DNA of 22,454 nt from Candidatus Cloacimonadota bacterium (GTDB lineage Bacteria; Cloacimonadota; Cloacimonadia; Cloacimonadales; TCS61). The stretch lies in assembly GCA_027064945.1 (NCBI GenBank), contig JAMOPB010000013.1:1-22454 (forward strand), in the 5' to 3' direction. Each line of letters opens with the position of its first letter. Position 1 is the first letter of the stretch. Below are positions 15,921-22,454 of the stretch, piece by piece. A model generated the notes under the pieces. The model was given only the letters and a program-made list of their open reading frames with translations. It was not told where the DNA came from and did no database searches. A program made the position numbers and the translations under genes.

Positions 15921-16493
15921 TTAATCGTCTAACAAATCAGACCATTTGCTATCTTGAGATGTTTTTTTAATCATACCAAGACTCACATAAATATCCACAT
16001 TGCTTTTTCTGGCAATCATATCTTCTGCTAATGGATAAGATTTTATCACTTTTCCTTTTTCCACATCATTGGAATAACGATAAGCAACATTCCCCAAATT
16101 CAAATTCAAATTCGATAATTTTAGTTTTACTTCAGGAACAGTAAGGTTTGCCAAATTAGGCATTCTGATCATTTCCGGTCCATCACTGACAACTACTTGA
16201 ACAGTTCGGTATTTCTTGGTATTGATACCTGAATGAGGATTTTGAGAGATGATATCATCTTTTTCAATTTCATCGTCATTCACTTTTTTTTCAATTTCTA
16301 AATACAAATTAGCTGTTTTACATTCTTTAATAGCAACATTAATATTTTTCCCGACAAGATTTGGAACTTTCACCTCATTGGCATGTCCAACGACTAATTT
16401 CATCACAAAATCAGTTCCAAAAAATGCTATCACAAATACAAACATCATAGCAAGAATAGCTAAGAAAAATGCGCCTATTTTTGTTTTTCTCAT
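15921..16493 (-). CDS. Membrane-anchored protein with two PASTA domains
   Basis: The protein has 190 residues. One hydrophobic anchor (about 7-27, IGAFFLAILAMMFVFVIAFFG) is followed by two PASTA domains. The first (about 41-109) starts VKVPNLVGKNINVAIKECK and ends QVVVSDG; the second (about 112-173) starts IRMPNLANLTVPEVKLKL and ends VDIYVSLG. PASTA domains bind cell-wall fragments or beta-lactam-like ligands in Ser/Thr kinases and PBPs, but here no kinase or transpeptidase is attached, so the periplasmic domains are stand-alone. It starts 17 bases after rsmB with a GGAGAA site and is the last gene of the operon, followed by a strong terminator. Similar free PASTA proteins occur across the FCB group; their role is unclear. 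Confidence 0.85.
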   Translation of the reverse strand: MRKTKIGAFFLAILAMMFVFVIAFFGTDFVMKLVVGHANEVKVPNLVGKNINVAIKECKTANLYLEIEKKVNDDEIEKDDIISQNPHSGINTKKYRTVQVVVSDGPEMIRMPNLANLTVPEVKLKLSNLNLNLGNVAYRYSNDVEKGKVIKSYPLAEDMIARKSNVDIYVSLGMIKKTSQDSKWSDLLDD

Positions 16494-16510
16494 AAAATAT
16501 TCTCCAAAAC

Positions 16511-17833
16511 TTATTCTTTTTCTTTCTGCAACCTGGCAGCAAAAGCTCCATCAATTCTATCTCGAAATGGAAGAGCTTTTAAAAATCCATTTTCTACAAA
16601 TCTTTTAGGAATTATTTTTTCGGCATTATATAATGTAAATTCAGGGTGTTTTTCCAAAAATCTATTTACTTGATCTTCATTTTCTTCCGGATTCAAAGTG
16701 CAAGTGCTATAAACCAAACATCCTCCGGGTTTCACAAATTTAGCACCAAGTTCCAATGCATTTTTTTGTAATTTTAGAAGTTGTTTCATATCTTGATTAT
16801 TCTGCCAACGCAATTCACTTTTCTTTTGGAACACACCCCAACCTGAGCATGGAACATCTAAAAGCACTCGATCATAATCAGCTACTTGCGGTCCGAAAGA
16901 AAATGCATCTTCCGCATAAGTTTTTATATTAGATAGCTGCAATCGTTGAGCAGCTCTTTTAATTTTTTTTATTTTTGTTGGGAACTTATCTACAGCAGTC
17001 ACTTTACCGGTATTAATCATTAATTCAGCTGTATATGTAGCTTTCCCACCGGGAGCGGCAAAAAGATCCAAATTATTTTCATTAGCTCTTGGATCCATAA
17101 GTTCCACAACCATTGCAGCCGCTGCATCTTGTACTGAATAATATCCTTCCGAAAAAGAAACATCCTGCAGAACTTCTTTTATTTTATTAGTAGTAAGAAT
17201 ATTTGGAGAAGCAATACTGTTAAAAAGATCAATTCCCGCTTTTGCAAAATATGCTTTTACTAAATGTGGTTCAGTTGCAAATTTATTCACTCTAATACTT
17301 AATTTGGGAGTTTCATTAAAATATTCACATAATATTTGGCAATTCTCTTCTCCCCATAAGTCAATCCAAGTTACAATTAGATCTTCAGGAAAAGAATATT
17401 TTAGAGCCAGAGATTGGACTAAATTTTCAGGATAATTTATTTGTGGATTTCTTAAATATGCTCTTAAAACGGCATTTACAAAATTCCCAACTTTTGAATT
17501 AAACATTTTTTTTGCAATTCTTACAGATTCATTCACTGCTGCATGTTCCGGAATTTTATCCATATAAACCAATTGATATAAAGCCATATAGATAAGAACT
17601 TTAATTTTGAATGAAGTATTATCAAATTTCTTTGGATCTGTATATTGTCTTGCTATATAATCAAGATTTTTTTGCATCTTAACTACACCTTTTACAAGAG
17701 CATACAATAATCCTGAATCTGCATCGCTTGCTTGATTTTTTTTCTGCATATCATCTAATAATTTATCAGAAAACAAATTTTTCTTAAGAACTTTAACTAT
17801 TATCTTATATGCATCTAATCTTATATCTATCAT
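16511..17833 (-). CDS. rsmB: 16S rRNA (cytosine-967 C5)-methyltransferase
   Basis: The protein has 440 residues. An N-terminal NusB-like RNA-binding helical domain (about 1-135) includes IPEHAAVNESVRIAKK and GNFVNAVLRAYLR. The Rossmann methyltransferase follows: SAM motif I LDLFAAPGGK (255-264), motif IV DVPCSGWG with C329, and the catalytic STCT with C378 in YSTCTLNPEEN. Two Cys (one nucleophile, one release) are the hallmark of RNA m5C methyltransferases, and the NusB fusion singles out RsmB (also called Sun). ATG 17833 overlaps the ruvA stop as ATGA, so it is translationally coupled, and the PASTA gene follows after 17 bases. Confidence 0.94.
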   Translation of the reverse strand: MIDIRLDAYKIIVKVLKKNLFSDKLLDDMQKKNQASDADSGLLYALVKGVVKMQKNLDYIARQYTDPKKFDNTSFKIKVLIYMALYQLVYMDKIPEHAAVNESVRIAKKMFNSKVGNFVNAVLRAYLRNPQINYPENLVQSLALKYSFPEDLIVTWIDLWGEENCQILCEYFNETPKLSIRVNKFATEPHLVKAYFAKAGIDLFNSIASPNILTTNKIKEVLQDVSFSEGYYSVQDAAAAMVVELMDPRANENNLDLFAAPGGKATYTAELMINTGKVTAVDKFPTKIKKIKRAAQRLQLSNIKTYAEDAFSFGPQVADYDRVLLDVPCSGWGVFQKKSELRWQNNQDMKQLLKLQKNALELGAKFVKPGGCLVYSTCTLNPEENEDQVNRFLEKHPEFTLYNAEKIIPKRFVENGFLKALPFRDRIDGAFAARLQKEKE

Positions 17834-18441
17834 AATTTCCTTGTTTTATACAATTCTTTGATTACCGTTTTCACAATCTCTTCCGAAGTTTGGAAATTTC
17901 TATTTGAAATTAACTTTCTAATAACTTTTGTAATGTCCGCTTGCTTATATCCCAGAGCCAATAATGCATCTTCTGCATCTTGTAAAATATTGCTACTTAA
18001 AGAAGAATCAATTTGTGAATAACCTTCTGAAATAAACGAGCTAACCTTATCCTTTAATTCGATAATCAATCTTTCGGCACTTTTTTTACCAATTCCCGGA
18101 CAGGTAGAAATTAGTTTCACATCTCCCCTATTAATTGCAGAAATCAAATCATCAGCATGCAGGGTAGAAAGAATTGAAAGACCCGTTTTAGGACCGATCT
18201 TAGAAATTGAAATTAATTTTCTAAACAAATCTCTATCCGTTTTATTAATAAAGCCGAATAATCTCACGCCATCAGTTTCATTAAAAGAATAATGAATAAG
18301 AAGTTTCACTTCGTTTCCAATCGGAGGTAATTTATCGTAAGTGCTTAATGGAATCATCACATCATACCCAACTCCGGCACATTCAATAAATACATAAGTA
18401 GGTTGTTTCTCTGTTAAAAGACCTTTTAAATATGCTATCAT
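17830..18441 (-). CDS. ruvA: Holliday junction DNA helicase subunit RuvA
   Basis: Starting at ATG 18441 the protein has 203 residues and begins MIAYLKGLL, as RuvA proteins do. The frame is open upstream to 18516, but that would run into ruvC and add 25 unrelated residues, so the inner start is chosen. Domain I is an OB fold (about 1-62). Domain II has two helix-hairpin-helix motifs, ISKIGPKTGLSILS and CPGIGKKSAERLIIELK. Domain III (about 150-203, DAEDALLALGYK) binds RuvB. RuvA tetramers clamp four-way junctions for RuvB-driven branch migration. It lies 4 bases after the ruvC stop and overlaps rsmB by 4 bases. No ruvB is in the window. Confidence 0.95.
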   Translation of the reverse strand: MIAYLKGLLTEKQPTYVFIECAGVGYDVMIPLSTYDKLPPIGNEVKLLIHYSFNETDGVRLFGFINKTDRDLFRKLISISKIGPKTGLSILSTLHADDLISAINRGDVKLISTCPGIGKKSAERLIIELKDKVSSFISEGYSQIDSSLSSNILQDAEDALLALGYKQADITKVIRKLISNRNFQTSEEIVKTVIKELYKTRKL

Positions 18442-18445
18442 AATT

Positions 18446-18931
18446 TTATTTTTTCCACTTAAATTTTTCTTTATTAAAATGGCATAATGCTGCAGCAAGT
18501 GCATCAGCAGCGTCATAATTTTTTGGTGATTGAGACAATTTCAATATTTTTTGCACCATAAAAAAAATTTGCTCTTTAGTTGCACTTCCGTTCCCCACAA
18601 CTGATTTTTTTATTTCTCTGGGAGAATATTCCACAATCGAAACTCCCGCTTGTGCCAAAGCTAATAAAATAGCACCTCTTGCATGTCCAAGAGTAAAGGC
18701 TGATTTAATATTTTTCCCATAAAAAATAGATTCCACAACAGCAATATCTGGTTTGTATTCTGCTACTATTTCAGCAATTTTGGAATAAATCAATACTAAG
18801 CGATCAGCTAATAACAAACTTGGATTAACTTTGATCACATCACAGCCGGCAGCGACAACTAGTCGCCGCTCAACTTGTAATATTCCAAATCCACAATTTA
18901 TACTACCGGGATCAATGCCTAAGATTATCAC
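18446..18931 (-). CDS. ruvC: Holliday junction resolvase RuvC
   Basis: The protein has 161 residues, a standard length, and starts with GTG at 18931. The acidic catalytic set is complete: D7 (GIDPGS), E67 (VVESIFYGKN), D140 and D143 (YDAADALA). RuvC cuts symmetrically related strands of Holliday junctions bound by RuvA. Its GTG overlaps the yebC stop by one base (TAGTG, 18933-18929), pointing to coupled translation, and ruvA follows 4 bases after its stop. yebC-ruvC-ruvA is a widely conserved order. Confidence 0.96.
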   Translation of the reverse strand: MIILGIDPGSINCGFGILQVERRLVVAAGCDVIKVNPSLLLADRLVLIYSKIAEIVAEYKPDIAVVESIFYGKNIKSAFTLGHARGAILLALAQAGVSIVEYSPREIKKSVVGNGSATKEQIFFMVQKILKLSQSPKNYDAADALAAALCHFNKEKFKWKK

Positions 18932-19677
18932 TATTCCGCTAATTTATTCATAACTTCATCGGAGATTTCATAATTTGCATAAACTTTTTGCACATCATCC
19001 AAATCATCCAATTTGTCTAACAATTTCATTAATCCTTCTGCCACAGAATCTGCGTTTACGGTATTTTTTGCAATCATTGTCAATTCGGCTTTTTCAACTT
19101 TATAGCCATCTGATTCCAATTGATTCAACACGCTGTGTAATTCATTATAAGGAGTATAAATTATAAATTTATCATCATCTTTTTCAATATCATCAGCTCC
19201 GGCTTCCAATGCTTCCATCATCACTTCGTCTTCATCACGATCTTCAGCTAAAACTTCTATCAAACCTTTTTTCTCAAACATAAAAGAAACAGCACCATTT
19301 TCAGCTAAGTTTCCACCAAATTTACTAAAGGCGTGGCGTACTTCAGCAACTGTTCTTTGTTTGTTATCTGTTAGAGCTTCTACGATAACTGCAACTCCGC
19401 CTTGACCATAGCCTTCATAAGTTACATTCTCATAATTCACGCCTTCTAATTCGCCTGTACCTTTTTTAATAGCATTATCAACATTTTTTGAAGGCATATT
19501 AGCATTTTTAGCATTTGCTATTGCTAATCTTAAACGTGGATTTGTTTCGGGATCTCCGCCACCTTCTCTTGCTGCGACAGTAATTTCTTTAACTAATTTT
19601 GTAAAAATCTTTCCGCGCTTTGCATCAGCTGCGCCTTTTTTATGTTTTATCGAACTCCATTTATTATGTCCTGACAT
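18931..19677 (-). CDS. yebC: YebC/PmpR family protein
   Basis: The protein has 248 residues and starts MSGHNKWSSIKHKKGAADAK, the family signature. It also has IKKGTGELEGVNYENVTYEGYG and ends with the typical FANYEI-like segment (VYANYEISDEVM). YebC proteins were first described as transcription regulators of quorum and phage-type genes and more recently as factors that help ribosomes through difficult sequences; which role applies here cannot be told. GGAGGA precedes the ATG. It heads the operon yebC-ruvC-ruvA-rsmB-PASTA and overlaps ruvC by one base. The roughly 200 bases upstream are AT-rich with only weak promoter matches (minus-strand TTGCTG, 16 bases, TAAGAT). Confidence 0.95.
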   Translation of the reverse strand: MSGHNKWSSIKHKKGAADAKRGKIFTKLVKEITVAAREGGGDPETNPRLRLAIANAKNANMPSKNVDNAIKKGTGELEGVNYENVTYEGYGQGGVAVIVEALTDNKQRTVAEVRHAFSKFGGNLAENGAVSFMFEKKGLIEVLAEDRDEDEVMMEALEAGADDIEKDDDKFIIYTPYNELHSVLNQLESDGYKVEKAELTMIAKNTVNADSVAEGLMKLLDKLDDLDDVQKVYANYEISDEVMNKLAE

Positions 19678-19875
19678 GACAAATCCTCCAAATTTTTATT
19701 TGATTAGTAATGTTTTTTGTTAGTTTTTTTGTAAAGCAAAAAAGGCAAAAGCTCATTAACTTTGCTAAGAAAATCAAAGCTATTTTTATTGGAAAATCAA
19801 ACCTTCCTTTCTATCTTACCTAAAACAAAGATATCAGCAAACTATCATTTCCCAAAGTAAACAAATTATTTTTGC

Positions 19876-19912
19876 CTAAAAACAATAAAAGGGAGAACTA
19901 AGTCTCCCCTTT
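19876..19912 (-). terminator. Terminator after the EF-G-like gene
   Basis: On the minus strand AAAGGGGAGA (19912-19903) pairs with TCTCCCTTTT (19896-19887), 10 bp with one G-U and a 6-base loop, followed by ATTGTTTTTAGG. It starts 19 bases after the stop codon. Confidence 0.85.
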
Positions 19913-19931
19913 ATCATATTTATCTATTAGA

Positions 19932-21968
19932 TTAATCTTCTTTATTTGCTTCAGCAATAACTTTCTTAGCTACATCACTTGGAACTTTTTCATAGTGAGA
20001 GAAATTTTGAATAAATCTTCCACGACCTTGAGTTAATGATTTTAAAGCAGGGTAATAATTGAATAATTCAGATAAAGGCATATGAGCATTCAATACTTGC
20101 TTTTTGCCTTTTTGTTCCATACCGGCAATTTTGCCTCGGCGAGTAGAAATATCTCCCATCACATCACCCATATATTCATTAGGAATGATTACTTTAACTT
20201 CATGAATCGGCTCAAGCAAGATTGGCTTTGCTACATCGAAAGCTTTTTTCAAACATTGCCATGTAGCAATTTTGAAAGCCATTTCAGAAGAATCCACATC
20301 ATGATAACTTCCGAAATAAACATCTACACATACATCAACCACAGGATTACCGCTAATAATACCCTCAGCAAAAATCTCATGCATACCTTTTTCGATAGCA
20401 GGAATATATTTACTAGGAATAGTACCACCAACTACAGAGTTCACAAACTTAACGCCTTCGCCACGTTCTGTAGGACTTACACGAAGATATACTTCTCCAT
20501 ACTGACCTTTACCGCCGGATTGTTTTTTATGCTTGTAACTTACATCTGCTTTACCTTGAATAGTCTCCTTGTAAAGAACTGAAGGAGTAGTAAGATTAGC
20601 TTCAATTTTAAATCTTGTTTTAAGCTTCTTCTGAATAAGAGTAAGTTGTTGTTCACCAATAGCTGAAAGAACATTTTCTCCTGTTTCTGCATTCATTGTA
20701 GATTGAATTGTTGGATCTTCATCGAGTAGTTTTGTTAAAGCTTCACCAATTTTATCTTCATCATGCTGATTTACAGCTTTGATTGCTTGCCAATACACAG
20801 GAGATGGAAGCTCAACTTGTTGATGACGAATTCCTAAGCCTTGTTTAACTAATGAATTGTAAACTTTTGCATTTTTCAATTTCACTAATCCACCAATATC
20901 ACCAGCTCCGATTTCAGAGGCATCTTTTCTATTTTTACCCATGATATAACTTACAGTTCCGATTCTTTCTTTTAAATTATGCTCAGGAACTTCAACATCA
21001 ATACCACTTTTCAATTTGCCTGAGAAAACTCTTACAAAAGCAATATCGCCTGAAACAGGATCTGATACTAATTTAAAGATAAAAGCAAAAAGATCTCCAT
21101 CTTCGCTTGCAATATATTCTACATTTTCATCATTTTTCAATACTTCAAATTTATTTTTTTCATTTGGTGACGGTAGATATTCTACAATAGCATCAAGTAA
21201 TTCATTCACGCCGATATCATGTGTAGCCGAGCAAGCAAAAACAGGTATTACTTTTCCTTCTGCAATTGCATTTTTCAAGCCGATAGCTAATTCTTCGTTA
21301 GACAATTCACCTTCTTCGAAGAATTTTTCCAATAAAGCATCATCACTTTCAGCAACAGATTCCATCAAAGTCATTTTTGCTTCTTCAACCAAATCGGCCA
21401 TATCAGCGGGAATATCAGCTTCTGCACCATCAATAAATGCTTTACCTTTAACTATATCAACAACACCTTTAAATTGATGTTCAGCTCCAATTGGGATTAA
21501 CAATGGAGTAGGATTTATTTCTGTATTTTCTCTGATCAATTCAAGAGTTTTATTGAAATCAGCATTCTCGTTATCCATTCTATTTACAACAATAGCTTTT
21601 GCATTAGAACGATCAGCATGAAGTTCCAAGGCTTGTTCTAAACCAACTTCAAAACCTGAAGTAGCATTTACTACAAAAAGAAGGTTTTCAGCAGCAGTTG
21701 CTGCTGCAATTTGATCTCCGCAAAAATCAGCATAGCCGGGAGTATCGATAAGATTGATTTTGTTTTTCTTCCAATTTAAGTGTGCTAAAGAAAGTGACAT
21801 TGACATGCCTTTTTCAATTTCTTCAGCGCTATAGTCCATTACTGTATTACCATCTTCTACTTTACCAATTCTGGTAGTAGCCTTGGCATTATTTAACAAT
21901 TGCTCAGATAGACTGGTTTTACCAGATCCACTTGCACCGACTAAAGCGATATTACGAATATTTTTCAT
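19932..21968 (-). CDS. EF-G-like translational GTPase (EF-G-2 subfamily)
   Basis: The protein has 678 residues with the full EF-G domain order. The G domain has P-loop GASGSGKTS (11-19), G3 DTPGY (75-79) and G4 NRMD (129-132). The fold continues through domain II, domain III (LLDEDPTIQS) and domain IV (KQSGGKGQYGEVYLR, GSYHDVDSSEMAFKIA), and domain V ends LTQGRGRFIQNFSHYEKVP. DTPGY in place of DTPGH and the QGRGRF/FSHYE ending match the Thermus EF-G-2/Thermotoga TM1651 group, not canonical FusA, so this is a paralogue. GTPase activity is known for the group, but its cellular role is unsettled. GGAGG lies just before the ATG. It is transcribed alone between its own promoter and terminator. The main fusA must lie elsewhere. 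Confidence 0.92.
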   Translation of the reverse strand: MKNIRNIALVGASGSGKTSLSEQLLNNAKATTRIGKVEDGNTVMDYSAEEIEKGMSMSLSLAHLNWKKNKINLIDTPGYADFCGDQIAAATAAENLLFVVNATSGFEVGLEQALELHADRSNAKAIVVNRMDNENADFNKTLELIRENTEINPTPLLIPIGAEHQFKGVVDIVKGKAFIDGAEADIPADMADLVEEAKMTLMESVAESDDALLEKFFEEGELSNEELAIGLKNAIAEGKVIPVFACSATHDIGVNELLDAIVEYLPSPNEKNKFEVLKNDENVEYIASEDGDLFAFIFKLVSDPVSGDIAFVRVFSGKLKSGIDVEVPEHNLKERIGTVSYIMGKNRKDASEIGAGDIGGLVKLKNAKVYNSLVKQGLGIRHQQVELPSPVYWQAIKAVNQHDEDKIGEALTKLLDEDPTIQSTMNAETGENVLSAIGEQQLTLIQKKLKTRFKIEANLTTPSVLYKETIQGKADVSYKHKKQSGGKGQYGEVYLRVSPTERGEGVKFVNSVVGGTIPSKYIPAIEKGMHEIFAEGIISGNPVVDVCVDVYFGSYHDVDSSEMAFKIATWQCLKKAFDVAKPILLEPIHEVKVIIPNEYMGDVMGDISTRRGKIAGMEQKGKKQVLNAHMPLSELFNYYPALKSLTQGRGRFIQNFSHYEKVPSDVAKKVIAEANKED

Positions 21969-21996
21969 GTTTCCTCCAAATTTATTTCTAATCTAC

Positions 21997-22030
21997 ATTA
22001 TATAAATGCTAGACATTAATGCTCGACAAC
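21997..22030 (-). promoter_or_regulatory. Perfect -10 box and tandem 13-bp repeats upstream of the EF-G-like gene
   Basis: TATAAT (22002-21997, minus strand) would start transcription about 20 bases before ATG 21968. The -35 region carries no good TTGACA. Instead two adjacent 13-base direct repeats, beginning AATGCTAGACA (22005-22017) and AATGCTCGACA (22018-22030), match at 10 of 13 positions. This suggests an activator- or repressor-dependent promoter. Confidence 0.4.
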
Positions 22031-22059
22031 AATTTTTTTTATTAATTCTTGTCAACATT

Positions 22060-22454
22060 CTACTTCAGAATTATCAATTTTCCAATCTTTTCGGCTTTCT
22101 GATTGCTTAACTTACTCTTTGCACGCAGTTTATAAAAGTAGTTACCATTAGCTATTTTATCGCCATCTGAGTCTTTACCATTCCATAAAATTTCATTATA
22201 TCCGCTTGAACAACCAACATAGGATAATTCCTTTATTTTCTTACCTGTAATCGTGTAAATCTTTATGTCAACGTCAGCTGTTTCCGATATTACAAATGTA
22301 AATTTTGCTGTTTCTGAATAATCATATGGGTTTGGATAAAAAAGCATATCTTTAATAACAATATCGCCCGCTTCCTGAGAATAGAAATTTGTTTCCGCTA
22401 CTTGGAAATTATTAAAATTATCAAAGACAATTAATTGCAACAAATGATTACCTT
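22060..22454 (-). CDS. C-terminal end of a secreted PorU/C25-like or Por-sorted protein
   Basis: The frame is open to the right edge and encodes the last 131 or so residues; the TTG at 22443 is not a real start. GNHLLQLIVFDNFNNFQVAET looks like the Ig-like strand that precedes the tail in gingipain/PorU-type C25 proteins. Then come IKDMLFYPNPYDYSETAKFTF, DIKIYTITGKKIKEL, NEILWNGKDSDGDKIANGNY, FYKLRAKS and the end KIGKLIILK. This is the FlgD-Ig/type IX sorting domain (YPNP, GxxxWDGxDxxG, GxYxYKL) typical of FCB secreted proteins. The protein is therefore probably exported and surface-located. PorU itself is the best guess because of the GNHLLQL...DN motif, but the catalytic part is outside the window. 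Confidence 0.7.
   Translation of the reverse strand, partial: GNHLLQLIVFDNFNNFQVAETNFYSQEAGDIVIKDMLFYPNPYDYSETAKFTFVISETADVDIKIYTITGKKIKELSYVGCSSGYNEILWNGKDSDGDKIANGNYFYKLRAKSKLSNQKAEKIGKLIILK

Noticed and set aside
16249..16608. Plus-strand ORF opposite the PASTA/rsmB junction
   Set aside because: It is an antisense shadow spanning two real genes, with low-complexity composition.
18442..18516. Extended N-terminus of RuvA (25 extra residues)
   Set aside because: It overlaps ruvC, has no family similarity, and the canonical MIAYLKG start is at 18441.
20082..20582. Long plus-strand ORF of 166 codons opposite the EF-G-like gene
   Set aside because: It lies wholly within conserved antisense coding sequence and has no recognisable motifs.

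Overview
The window is AT-rich bacterial chromosome, densely packed with housekeeping genes. It most likely comes from a Gram-negative, anaerobe-type member of the FCB superphylum, perhaps Cloacimonadota-like. The clues are a C-terminal FlgD-Ig/Por-type sorting domain on a PorU-like fragment, an outer-membrane beta-barrel ending in Phe, an Mla-type lipid transport pair, an EF-G-2 type GTPase, a planctomycete-like GyrA breakpoint motif, and use of selenocysteine. The phylum is an inference from protein character, not a measured placement.

Layout. Plus strand, left edge: the C-terminal end of a glycoside-hydrolase-10-like protein, then selD (431-1516). The selD reading frame is interrupted by an in-frame TGA at 521-523, exactly where the catalytic Cys/Sec of selenide,water dikinase belongs, and a bacterial SECIS-like hairpin follows it. 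A naive ORF call starts only at 557 and loses the catalytic N-terminus. A perfect hairpin at 1523-1549 separates selD from the convergent minus-strand genes.

Everything else is on the minus strand, so it is transcribed right to left. In transcription order: a partial PorU-like C-terminal domain (right edge); a single-gene EF-G-2 unit with its own promoter and terminator; a tightly coupled yebC-ruvC-ruvA-rsmB-PASTA operon ending in a strong terminator; about 900 bp of non-coding DNA full of palindromes and short repeats; gyrB-gyrA with a strong terminator; a small lipoprotein; aspS, mtaB, mlaF and mlaD; and finally a 1006-residue outer-membrane protein that joins a zinc-peptidase-like domain, a TolB-type propeller and a D15/Omp85-like barrel.

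The themes are translation and RNA modification (aspS, mtaB, rsmB, EF-G-2, selD), DNA topology and repair (gyrAB, ruvAC), and the cell envelope (mlaFD, lipoprotein, PASTA protein, barrel protein, PorU-like end). The most notable observations are the UGA-recoded selD, the intergenic repeat mosaic, the GyrA quinolone-pocket residues, and the missing partners mlaE and ruvB. No undescribed multi-gene system was found.
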